From: Bacteroidota bacterium | GTDB lineage: Bacteria > Bacteroidota > Bacteroidia > Flavobacteriales > Weeksellaceae | NCBI GenBank assembly: GCA_018266965.1 | Contig: JAFDZJ010000191.1 | Location: forward strand, 1 to 9,687 | Reading direction: 5' to 3' | Length of the DNA: 9,687 nucleotides | In this document: positions 1 to 6,362 of the stretch, one piece after another | Position numbering within the stretch: the stretch's first letter is position 1 | Layout of the letters: each line of letters opens with the position of its first letter | Notes under the pieces: generated by a model | Seen by the model: only the letters and a program-made list of their open reading frames with translations | Told to the model about the DNA's origin: nothing | The model's database searches: none | Position numbers and translations under genes: made by a program

Positions 1-1
1 C

Positions 2-1816
2 AAATTAGCAAAAGCCGGTTGGATTAAAAATACAGGTATAGGACTAGGAAAGGCTATTTTCTTTTCCAAAGTAATAATTATTACCTCACTGTTACCTATA
101 TTTTCATTTCAAAAAGTTGAAGGAAAAATGTTTTCTCCATTGGCTTACACCTTGGGGTTTGCACTTTTGGGTGCTCTTATTTTCACCTTGACACTTGTGC
201 CGGTATTATCTCACATGTTACTCAACAAAAATGTAAGAGAAAAACATAATCCTTTTGTGAATTTTTGGGATCGTATCGTACTCAAAGGGTTTAACTTTAC
301 TTTTAGACACAAAAAAATGAGTCTTATAGTGGCAATCGGATTATTGGTTGCAACACTATTTTCGGCTAAATTTTTGGGAACAGAATTCCTACCAAAACTC
401 AACGAGGGTGCATTGTGGATTACTGCTGAAATGCCGATGAGTACCAGCTTAAATGAAAGCTTGAAAACAACCGATAAACTTAAAAAAGTAATAATGTCCT
501 TTCCGGAAGTTACCGGAGTGCTTTCACAAACAGGAAGGAGTAATGATGGTACCGACCCCAATGGTTTTGGTTTTGTTCAGTTTTCTGTTAATCTTAAACC
601 CAAAGAGGAATGGAAACGAAAAATAACCATGGACGAACTTATTGACCAAATGGACAAAAAACTCAAAGAGTACCAAGGGGTAACTTATAATTATTCTCAA
701 CCTATTTCTGATAATGTTGCAGAAGCTGTGGCAGGTTTCAAAGCGGAAAATGGAATAAAAATTTATGGCGATAACCTGGAGACTTTGGACAAATATTCCA
801 AACAAGTTTTAGAAATTATTAAAAAAATTGATGGTATAAAAGAGCCGGGAATTATAAAAAATATCGGACAACCAGAAATTTCCGTGGTTTTGGATAGAGA
901 AAAAATGGCACAATATGGCGTTTCCTTGGCAGATGCACAATCGGTTTTGGAAACTGCTTTCGGAGGTGTTACAGCTTCTACTTTGTATGATGGTGATCGA
1001 AAATTCGACATTAGAATCCGTTATGAACAAGAATATAGAAAAGATGAAAATGATATTGCACAACTAATGGTTCCTACCGAAGACAACGGGCTTATTCCAT
1101 TGAAAGAAATTTGTAATATTGTAGCAGATAACGGGGCTGCTTTCATCTATCGAGATGGTATAAAAAGATATATAGGTGTGAAATTCTCTATTCGTGATCG
1201 AGATTTAGGAAGTACAATTGCGGAAGCTCAACAAAAAGTCGGGAAAATTGAACTTCCAGATGGTTACACTTTTGGTTGGACTGGTCAATTTGAAAATCAA
1301 CAAAGAGCAACCAAAAGATTGGGACAAGTAGTGCCAATAAGTTTGTTAGGGATATTTTTCTTACTCTTTATTTTATTTGGAAATATAAAAGATACTCTAT
1401 TAGTTCTAGCGAATGTACCTTTTGCTTTAATTGGTGGAATTATTGCACTGCATCTTACAGGTATTAATTTTGGTATTTCTGCTGGAGTTGGTTTTATAGC
1501 ACTTTTTGGTATATGTATTCAGAATGGAGTAATCTTATTAACAGAATTTCATCAAAATATTAAAAATGGAATGAGTGTGGCTCATGGTATTATAAAAGGA
1601 GTAAAGGATAGAACTAGACCAGTTGTGATGACTGCTTTGATGGCTTCTATTGGTTTGATGCCTGCGGCTTTGTCCTCCGGTATTGGCTCCGAATCTCAAA
1701 AGCCGTTAGCAATAGTTATTATTGGTGGTTTGCAATCAGCAACCATTCTTACTTTGTTGATATTTCCTATTATATTCTGGATTTTCAACAGAACAAAAAA
1801 TGAACAAATCAATTAA
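2..1816 (+). CDS. CzcA-like heavy-metal RND efflux pump, C-terminal part (5' truncated by window edge)
   Basis: The frame is open from the first in-frame codon at 2, so the ATG at 128 is internal and not the true start; about 604 residues are visible. These pumps sit in the inner membrane and use proton flux to drive divalent metal ions out through a membrane-fusion protein and an outer-membrane channel. The opening residues, with the VEGKMFSPLA stretch at about 119-148, match the end of the N-terminal membrane half. A transmembrane helix (about 317-376) and a large periplasmic domain follow, then five helices ending in the family tail with LRP-like RTRPVVMTALMASIG (about 1613-1657). The periplasmic AGFK stretch at 731-742 resembles the AGVR of CzcA/CnrA types; CusA has a copper-binding methionine there. 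A Zn/Co/Cd/Ni-type substrate is therefore favoured, but this is inference. The protein ends just after the last helix, with no fused outer-membrane channel domain. Confidence 0.9.
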   Translation, partial: KLAKAGWIKNTGIGLGKAIFFSKVIIITSLLPIFSFQKVEGKMFSPLAYTLGFALLGALIFTLTLVPVLSHMLLNKNVREKHNPFVNFWDRIVLKGFNFTFRHKKMSLIVAIGLLVATLFSAKFLGTEFLPKLNEGALWITAEMPMSTSLNESLKTTDKLKKVIMSFPEVTGVLSQTGRSNDGTDPNGFGFVQFSVNLKPKEEWKRKITMDELIDQMDKKLKEYQGVTYNYSQPISDNVAEAVAGFKAENGIKIYGDNLETLDKYSKQVLEIIKKIDGIKEPGIIKNIGQPEISVVLDREKMAQYGVSLADAQSVLETAFGGVTASTLYDGDRKFDIRIRYEQEYRKDENDIAQLMVPTEDNGLIPLKEICNIVADNGAAFIYRDGIKRYIGVKFSIRDRDLGSTIAEAQQKVGKIELPDGYTFGWTGQFENQQRATKRLGQVVPISLLGIFFLLFILFGNIKDTLLVLANVPFALIGGIIALHLTGINFGISAGVGFIALFGICIQNGVILLTEFHQNIKNGMSVAHGIIKGVKDRTRPVVMTALMASIGLMPAALSSGIGSESQKPLAIVIIGGLQSATILTLLIFPIIFWIFNRTKNEQIN

Positions 1817-1874
1817 TATTTATCAATTTGTAAAAAAACAGAAATCTTTCTAGAATTCAAAAAAAAAAAATTTC

Positions 1875-1886
1875 GTACATTTGTAC
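1875..1886. repeat. Short perfect inverted repeat GTACA-TT-TGTAC overlapping a -7-like element
   Basis: Five-base arms are separated by two bases, just after a run of twelve A (1859-1870). The palindrome overlaps TACATTTG (1876-1883), which fits the Bacteroidota -7 consensus TAnnTTTG, although no TTG stands at the expected -33 distance. It could be an operator over a second tuf promoter, or chance in AT-rich DNA. An 18-codon ATG frame (1888-1944) follows but is too short to call a gene. Confidence 0.25.
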
Positions 1887-1962
1887 AATGCAAAATTCAA
1901 GTGTCAAACTAGACAAAACTTTAAAATTTTTCAAAGAAATTTAAAAAAAATAAATAAAAAAG

Positions 1963-1992
1963 TTTTGAAGTTAAAGAAAATCACTATATTTG
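1963..1992 (+). promoter_or_regulatory. Probable tuf promoter (Bacteroidota type)
   Basis: TATATTTG at 1985-1992 matches the -7 consensus TAnnTTTG. TTTTG at 1963-1967 supplies the -33 element, with a 17-bp spacer. This is the best-formed promoter in the window, as expected for a very highly expressed gene, and leaves a leader of roughly 40 nt before the tuf ATG at 2038. No clear terminator for the upstream efflux gene is visible in 1817-1962. Confidence 0.7.
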
Positions 1993-2037
1993 CAAACCGA
2001 AATTTTTAAGAAATTAATATTTAAATAACATAAAATC

Positions 2038-3249
2038 ATGGCAAAGGAAACGTTTAATCGTAACAAACCACACTTGAACATTGGTACTATTGGTCACGTT
2101 GACCATGGTAAAACTACCCTTACAGCTGCTATTTCTGCTGTACTAGCGAGTAAAGGTCTTGCTGAGAAAAAAGACTTCTCTGCAATTGACTCTGCTCCCG
2201 AAGAAAAAGAAAGAGGTATCACAATTAATACTGCTCATATTGAGTATGAAACTGCAAACAGACACTATGCGCATGTTGACTGTCCAGGTCACGCCGATTA
2301 TGTGAAAAACATGGTAACTGGTGCTGCTCAAATGGACGGTGCAATCGTTGTATGTGCTGCAACAGATGGTCCAATGCCACAAACTAGAGAGCATATCCTA
2401 CTTTGTCGTCAGGTAAATGTACCTAGAATTGTTGTTTTCATGAACAAAGTAGATATGGTAGATGATCCAGAATTGTTGGAACTTGTAGAAATGGAATTGA
2501 GAGACTTGTTGTCTGCTTACGATTTCGACGGAGATAACTCTCCAGTTATACAAGGTTCTGCACTAGGAGCTCTTACTGCTGCTACTGCATCTCCTGCTAA
2601 TTCAGAAGACAAATGGTTCAAATCTGTTGAAGAATTGATGGATGCTGTTGATACTTGGATTGAGCAACCACCAAGAGATACTGACAAACCTTTCTTGATG
2701 CCAATTGAAGATGTATTCTCTATTACTGGTAGAGGTACTGTTGCAACTGGTAGAATCGAGGCTGGTGTTATCAATACAGGAGATCCTGTGGATATCGTAG
2801 GTATGGGTGATGAAAAATTAACTTCTACCATTACTGGTGTTGAGATGTTCAGAAAAATCCTTGATAGAGGAGAAGCTGGAGACAATGTTGGTCTATTGTT
2901 GAGAGGTATCGAGAAAACCGACATCAAAAGAGGTATGGTTATCGCTAAGAAAGACTCTGTGAAACCACACAAAAAATTCAAAGCATCTGTATATATCCTT
3001 TCTAAAGAAGAGGGTGGAAGACACACTCCTTTCCACAACAAATATCGTCCACAGTTCTATGTAAGAACTACCGATGTTACTGGAGAAATCTTCTTGCCAG
3101 AAGGTGTAGAAATGGTAATGCCAGGTGATAACTTAGAAATTACTGTAGAATTGTTGCAACCAATCGCTCTAAATGTAGGTCTTAGATTTGCAATCAGAGA
3201 AGGAGGTAGAACAGTTGGTTCTGGTCAGGTAACTGAAATCCTTGACTAA
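2038..3249 (+). CDS. tuf: Elongation factor Tu
   Basis: This GTPase delivers aminoacyl-tRNA to the ribosomal A site. All GTP-binding motifs are present: GHVDHGKT (residues 19-26), RGITI (59-63), DCPGH (81-85), NKVD (136-139) and SAL (174-176). Domains 2 and 3 run to the expected C-terminus VTEILD. At 403 residues it is about eight longer than the usual ~395. The extra residues fall just after the SAL motif, around residues 180-192 (TAATASPANSEDK), in the loop region before helix VEELMDAVD. Codon choice looks biased in the way of highly expressed genes. It is followed by tRNA-Trp, secE and nusG, the usual bacterial order, but no tRNA genes precede it in the 220 bp upstream. The start is the MAKE methionine, typical of the family. 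Confidence 0.99.
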   Translation: MAKETFNRNKPHLNIGTIGHVDHGKTTLTAAISAVLASKGLAEKKDFSAIDSAPEEKERGITINTAHIEYETANRHYAHVDCPGHADYVKNMVTGAAQMDGAIVVCAATDGPMPQTREHILLCRQVNVPRIVVFMNKVDMVDDPELLELVEMELRDLLSAYDFDGDNSPVIQGSALGALTAATASPANSEDKWFKSVEELMDAVDTWIEQPPRDTDKPFLMPIEDVFSITGRGTVATGRIEAGVINTGDPVDIVGMGDEKLTSTITGVEMFRKILDRGEAGDNVGLLLRGIEKTDIKRGMVIAKKDSVKPHKKFKASVYILSKEEGGRHTPFHNKYRPQFYVRTTDVTGEIFLPEGVEMVMPGDNLEITVELLQPIALNVGLRFAIREGGRTVGSGQVTEILD

Positions 3250-3267
3250 TAAATTAAATTAATACTA

Positions 3268-3301
3268 ATAGTTCCGTGAGGAAACTTACGGAACTATTTT
3301 T
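3268..3301 (+). terminator. Strong hairpin with GAAA tetraloop and T-run between tuf and tRNA-Trp
   Basis: A 13-bp stem (3268-3280 with 3285-3297, one G-U pair) closes on a GAAA tetraloop and runs into TTTTT (3297-3301). It has the form of an intrinsic terminator for tuf. Only five bases separate the T-run from the first base of tRNA-Trp, leaving no room for a normal promoter. The downstream genes probably depend on read-through, or the hairpin serves as a processing or partial-termination site. Confidence 0.8.
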
Positions 3302-3306
3302 AATCT

Positions 3307-3377
3307 ACGGGCATCGTCCAATGGTAGGATACCGGTCTCCAAAACCGTTGATCAGGGTTCGAGTCCTTGTGCCCGTG
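3307..3377 (+). tRNA. tRNA-Trp (anticodon CCA)
   Basis: A full cloverleaf can be drawn by hand. The acceptor stem 3307-3313/3370-3376 has seven perfect pairs. The D stem is 3316-3319/3327-3330. The anticodon stem 3332-3336/3344-3348 has a C-U mismatch at its outer end and loop CTCCAAA, with anticodon CCA at 3339-3341. The T stem is 3353-3357/3365-3369 with loop TTCGAGT. The discriminator is G3377. The next bases are CAA, so the terminal CCA is not encoded and must be added by nucleotidyltransferase. It sits between tuf and secE as in many bacteria. Confidence 0.97.
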
Positions 3378-3390
3378 CAAAAAAATAACA

Positions 3391-3594
3391 ATGAGTCTAG
3401 TTAATTTTATAAAAGGATCTATTATCGAGTTCAAAGAAAAAGTAGAATGGCCAAAGTGGCCAGAACTACAATCTTCTACTATTGTAGTTTCTGTTGCTAC
3501 ACTTATTCTATCGATATTCACTTTCGGTGTTGATGAGGTTTTCTCCAAAGCACTTAGGAATATCATCAGTTTGTTAATCAATGCAGTAAATTAA
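3391..3594 (+). CDS. secE: Preprotein translocase subunit SecE
   Basis: This small essential subunit clamps SecY in the inner-membrane SecYEG channel. The product is 67 residues, typical of the short single-helix SecE. The family signature is present: an amphipathic segment with EFKEKVEWPKWPEL (residues 13-26), then one transmembrane helix (about 29-47) and a short tail. The ATG at 3391 is chosen. The same frame is open further upstream from a TTG at 3367, but that codon lies inside the tRNA gene and adds residues foreign to the family. The gene starts 13 nt after tRNA-Trp and is followed 18 nt later by nusG, so the three are probably co-transcribed. Confidence 0.96.
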   Translation: MSLVNFIKGSIIEFKEKVEWPKWPELQSSTIVVSVATLILSIFTFGVDEVFSKALRNIISLLINAVN

Positions 3595-3612
3595 TCTTAA
3601 TATTTTCCATCT

Positions 3613-4158
3613 ATGAGCGATTTGAAATGGTATGTGCTGAAAGCTGTTAGCGGACAGGAAAATAAAGTAAAGAATTACATCGAAAACGAAATGAGAAGAT
3701 TGGGTTTTGAATCTTATGTTACTCAGGTCGTTATTCCTATGGAAAAGGTAATTCTTATGAAAAATGGAAAAAAATCCATAAAAGAAAAACCTTTCTATCC
3801 TGGTTATCTGATGGTAGAAGCCAATCTTATTGGTGAAGTACCACATGTTATAAAAAATATACCTGGTGTAATTTCATTTTTAAGTCTTACAAAAGGAGGA
3901 GATCCTGTACCGATGAGAAAACATGAGGTGGACAAAATGCTAGGTAAAGTGGACGAACTTTCCGAATTTGCACAAGAAGTAGCCATTCCTTATATAGTTG
4001 GTGAAACTGTAAAGGTTATAGAAGGTCCTTTTAATGGTTTCAATGGTACAATTGAAAAAGTATTAGAAGATAAAAGAAAAATTGAAGTTTCAGTACTCAT
4101 ATTTGGTAGAAAAACTCCAATGGAACTCAGCTTTATGCAAGTAGAAAAAATAGTGTAA
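3613..4158 (+). CDS. nusG: Transcription termination/antitermination factor NusG
   Basis: NusG binds the RNA polymerase clamp and links transcription with Rho or with ribosomal protein S10. The 181-residue product has the NGN domain (residues 5 to about 115, with WYVLKAVSGQE at 6-16 and FYPGYLMVE at 61-69). A linker follows, then a C-terminal KOW domain (about 127-160, VGETVKVIEGPFNGFNGTIE) and the usual end MQVEKIV. Length and domains are normal. It follows secE by 18 nt. The standard next gene, rplK, is absent; a terminator and then yidC follow instead, so this is the last gene of its transcript. Confidence 0.97.
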   Translation: MSDLKWYVLKAVSGQENKVKNYIENEMRRLGFESYVTQVVIPMEKVILMKNGKKSIKEKPFYPGYLMVEANLIGEVPHVIKNIPGVISFLSLTKGGDPVPMRKHEVDKMLGKVDELSEFAQEVAIPYIVGETVKVIEGPFNGFNGTIEKVLEDKRKIEVSVLIFGRKTPMELSFMQVEKIV

Positions 4159-4182
4159 CATTATCCTATTTAGTATAAATAT

Positions 4183-4218
4183 AAAAATACCTTTCGGAAT
4201 TTCTGAAAGGTATTTTTT
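4183..4218 (+). terminator. Intrinsic terminator after nusG
   Basis: A 13-bp stem (4183-4195 with 4205-4217) closes on a 9-nt loop (GGAATTTCT, whose ends may pair further) and leads into six T (4213-4218). It lies 25 nt after the nusG stop and ends the secE-nusG transcript. Confidence 0.85.
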
Positions 4219-4310
4219 ATTGACTTACCATCTGTTTGTTTTATTTTTGTTTTTACATTTCTTACCATTTTGTTTTCTTTGAAATTTCAATTTTTTACAA
4301 AAAAAATCTG

Positions 4311-4318
4311 TATTTTTG
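4311..4318 (+). promoter_or_regulatory. Candidate yidC promoter -7 element
   Basis: TATTTTTG fits TAnnTTTG and lies 53 bp before the yidC ATG. No good TTG is found 17-23 bp upstream; the nearest, TTTG at 4278-4281, is 29 bp away. The surrounding intergenic DNA (4219-4371) is T-rich and holds nothing else recognisable. The call rests on the -7 match and on the terminator upstream, which implies a new start of transcription. Confidence 0.45.
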
Positions 4319-4371
4319 CATCTTTAATTTTTAATATATTGTACTCAATATTTTACCTAGAATTCTAAATT

Positions 4372-6162
4372 ATGATGGAACAAAATAAGGGTTTGGACAA
4401 AAATCAGCTTATCAGCTTTTTTATTTTCTCAATGTTGTTGGTGGGTGCGTTGTTTTATTTTCAAAACAAAGATCAAAAAAATGAAAAAGAACAAAATAAA
4501 ACAGTTCAATCCAATCAAAACAAATCTCCTAATCAAGCTCAAAATCATGCGGTTGTTGCCAACCCGGCATTATCCCAAACTGCTATTGAAAATATAAATT
4601 TGAAAAATGATGAACTCAATTTGCAATTTTCTACTTTGGGTGGACAAATTACAAGTGTTGAGCTGGAGAAATATAAGGCTTATAATGCTAAAACTGACAA
4701 TGCAGATTTGCAATTATATCTTTTCAATAAAAACAATTCCAGCTACGGTTTTCAATTCAAAGACAAATCTGGGAAAATAATCCAAACTAAAGACTTGGTT
4801 TTCACACCAACTGTACAAGGTAATTCTATTACGCTTTCTACTAATATCAATGGTGCTTCTTTGGAATTTATCTACACATTATTGCCTAAATATACTGTAG
4901 ATTTCAAAATTAAATCAAATGGTTTATCTCAAATTACAGCAGATAATCAAGCCGATTTTGTTTGGGATTATTCTGTTAGAAATTTAGAAAAAGGAAGATC
5001 CCAAGAAGAACAGCATACAGAATTTGGCTATGCTTTCGACCATTATTCTTCTTATGATTATGATGGAAGGACTACCATGGACGAATCCAAGGAAACCCTA
5101 AATTGGCTTGCAATAAAACAACAGTTTTTTACAGCAGTTGTAGAACCAAAAACCGGATTTACCCAGTCCAAAGGAAATCAAGAAGTAATACCAGAAGGAG
5201 AATATCTTAAGAAATTTTCTTTTGATGGGAAAGTATCTATGCAGGGTAGTGAATTGAATCAAGATTTTTCTTGGTATTTTATGCCATTGGATTTGGATAT
5301 GTTGAAAAGTTATCAAGGTAAAGATTTCGACAAAATATTACCTTTAGGATGGTCTTTCATTGGTTGGCTCAATAGATATTTCTTTATACCGGTTTACGAT
5401 TTCATCGGTACTTGGGGATTGTCTGCAGGTTGGGTTATTTTCATGCTTACCATTATCGTAAAACTTATTACTTCTCCTATCATGTACAAGCAACACAAGT
5501 TGAGTGCTATGATGAGAGTAATCCGTCCGGAAATAGACGAAGTAAATTCCAAATACAAAGATGGTGATGCCATGAAAAAACAACAGGCAACCATGGAGGT
5601 ATATAGAAAAGCAGGAGTCAATCAAATGGCAGGTTGTTTACCAGCACTTATACAGATACCTATTTTCTATGCTTTGTTCCGATTATTTCCAAATTTGATA
5701 GGTCTGCGAGGGGAAAGTTTTTGGTTTGTAAAAGACCTTACTGCTTATGACGATGTTATAAAATGGACAACTAGTATTCCGTTGATTGGAAATCACATCA
5801 GTATTTTTGCTTTGGCTTGTACCATTGTAATCCTTATCTATACCATTATGACTTCTGGACAAATGCAACAACCAACGCAAGAAGGTATGCCAAACATGAA
5901 AGTTTTGATGTATATTTTCCCTGTTACATTCTTTTTCTTTTTAAATTCTGCTCCGTCTGGACTTTCTTGGTATTATTTTATTTCTAATGCTATTAATATT
6001 TTAATAATTTTAGTAATTAAATATTGGATTTTAGATGAGAAAAAAATTCATGCTCAAATACAAGCCAACAAAGCTCAACCAAAAAAAGAAGGAAAATTTC
6101 AGAAAAAAATGAGAGAAATGATGGAACAAGCTCAAGAGCAACAGAAAAATAGTAAAAAATAA
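4372..6162 (+). CDS. yidC: Membrane protein insertase YidC (YidC/Oxa1 family)
   Basis: YidC inserts and folds inner-membrane proteins, alone or with SecYEG. The 596-residue product has the layout seen in Gram-negative bacteria: an N-terminal helix (about 12-30), a Gln/Asn/Lys-rich linker (31-60), and a large periplasmic beta domain (about 70-320). The conserved five-helix insertase core follows (about 330-553). The core shows GWVIFMLTIIVKLITSP with K364 at the place of the positive groove residue (Arg366 in E. coli), then the cytoplasmic hairpin (about 375-415) and NQMAGCLPALIQIPIF (417-432). A Lys-rich tail (568-596) may contact the ribosome. Two adjacent ATG codons (4372, 4375) are possible starts; the first is used here. 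The gene stands alone between two terminators. Its nearness to secE and nusG is suggestive but may only reflect rearrangement. Confidence 0.97.
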   Translation: MMEQNKGLDKNQLISFFIFSMLLVGALFYFQNKDQKNEKEQNKTVQSNQNKSPNQAQNHAVVANPALSQTAIENINLKNDELNLQFSTLGGQITSVELEKYKAYNAKTDNADLQLYLFNKNNSSYGFQFKDKSGKIIQTKDLVFTPTVQGNSITLSTNINGASLEFIYTLLPKYTVDFKIKSNGLSQITADNQADFVWDYSVRNLEKGRSQEEQHTEFGYAFDHYSSYDYDGRTTMDESKETLNWLAIKQQFFTAVVEPKTGFTQSKGNQEVIPEGEYLKKFSFDGKVSMQGSELNQDFSWYFMPLDLDMLKSYQGKDFDKILPLGWSFIGWLNRYFFIPVYDFIGTWGLSAGWVIFMLTIIVKLITSPIMYKQHKLSAMMRVIRPEIDEVNSKYKDGDAMKKQQATMEVYRKAGVNQMAGCLPALIQIPIFYALFRLFPNLIGLRGESFWFVKDLTAYDDVIKWTTSIPLIGNHISIFALACTIVILIYTIMTSGQMQQPTQEGMPNMKVLMYIFPVTFFFFLNSAPSGLSWYYFISNAINILIILVIKYWILDEKKIHAQIQANKAQPKKEGKFQKKMREMMEQAQEQQKNSKK

Positions 6163-6176
6163 TTTTTTATAATCCC

Positions 6177-6206
6177 AAAACGAAAGCACAAAGCTTTCGT
6201 TTTTTT
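6177..6206 (+). terminator. Intrinsic terminator after yidC
   Basis: An 11-bp perfect stem (6177-6187 with 6193-6203) has loop ACAAA and a run of seven T (6200-6206). It begins 14 nt after the yidC stop codon. Confidence 0.9.
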
Positions 6207-6222
6207 ATTAAATGCCTACCAT

Positions 6223-6278
6223 CTAATTTCTAATTTCTAATCTCTAATCTCTAATCTCTAACCTCTCATATCTCATAA
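6223..6278. repeat. Tandem heptamer repeat, eight units of CTAATYT type
   Basis: Eight consecutive 7-bp units can be read: CTAATTT twice, CTAATCT three times, then CTAACCT, CTCATAT and CTCATAA. The last units drift from the consensus. The array lies between the yidC terminator and the pepT promoter region. There are no spacers, so it is a simple short tandem repeat and not a CRISPR array. The period of seven is not a multiple of three and no gene crosses it. Confidence 0.9.
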
Positions 6279-6329
6279 ATAACAAGACTAATTGCACAAT
6301 CAGTTTTTTATAAGTTCATAATATTGTAC

Positions 6330-6337
6330 TACCTTTG
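6330..6337 (+). promoter_or_regulatory. Candidate pepT promoter -7 element
   Basis: TACCTTTG matches TAnnTTTG, 25 bp before the pepT ATG. A -33 TTG at the usual distance is not evident, only a T-run at 6304-6309. The yidC terminator upstream means pepT needs its own promoter, which supports the call. Confidence 0.5.
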
Positions 6338-6362
6338 TATCACAAAATAAATTAGTATAATA

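Noticed and set aside
211..1063. Minus-strand open frames across the efflux gene, and similar frames opposite tuf, nusG, yidC and pepT
   Set aside because: They overlap well-supported genes, resemble no known family, and have no promoter or neighbour context; they are shadows of the coding strand.
3183..3190. TAGATTTG inside the 3' end of tuf as a promoter for tRNA-Trp-secE-nusG
   Set aside because: It matches TAnnTTTG, but the nearest TTG is 26 bp upstream, it encodes the conserved residues LRFAI, and the transcript would still cross the hairpin at 3268-3301.
3367..3390. Extended secE frame starting from a TTG at 3367
   Set aside because: The codon lies inside the T arm and acceptor of tRNA-Trp; the ATG at 3391 gives a normal SecE.
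4226..4233. TACCATCT shared by the regions after the nusG terminator (4226-4233) and the yidC terminator (6217-6224)
   Set aside because: Only eight bases match beyond the T-runs, and the flanks differ; chance is enough to explain it.
6223..6278. CRISPR array
   Set aside because: Units are only 7 bp, contiguous and without spacers.
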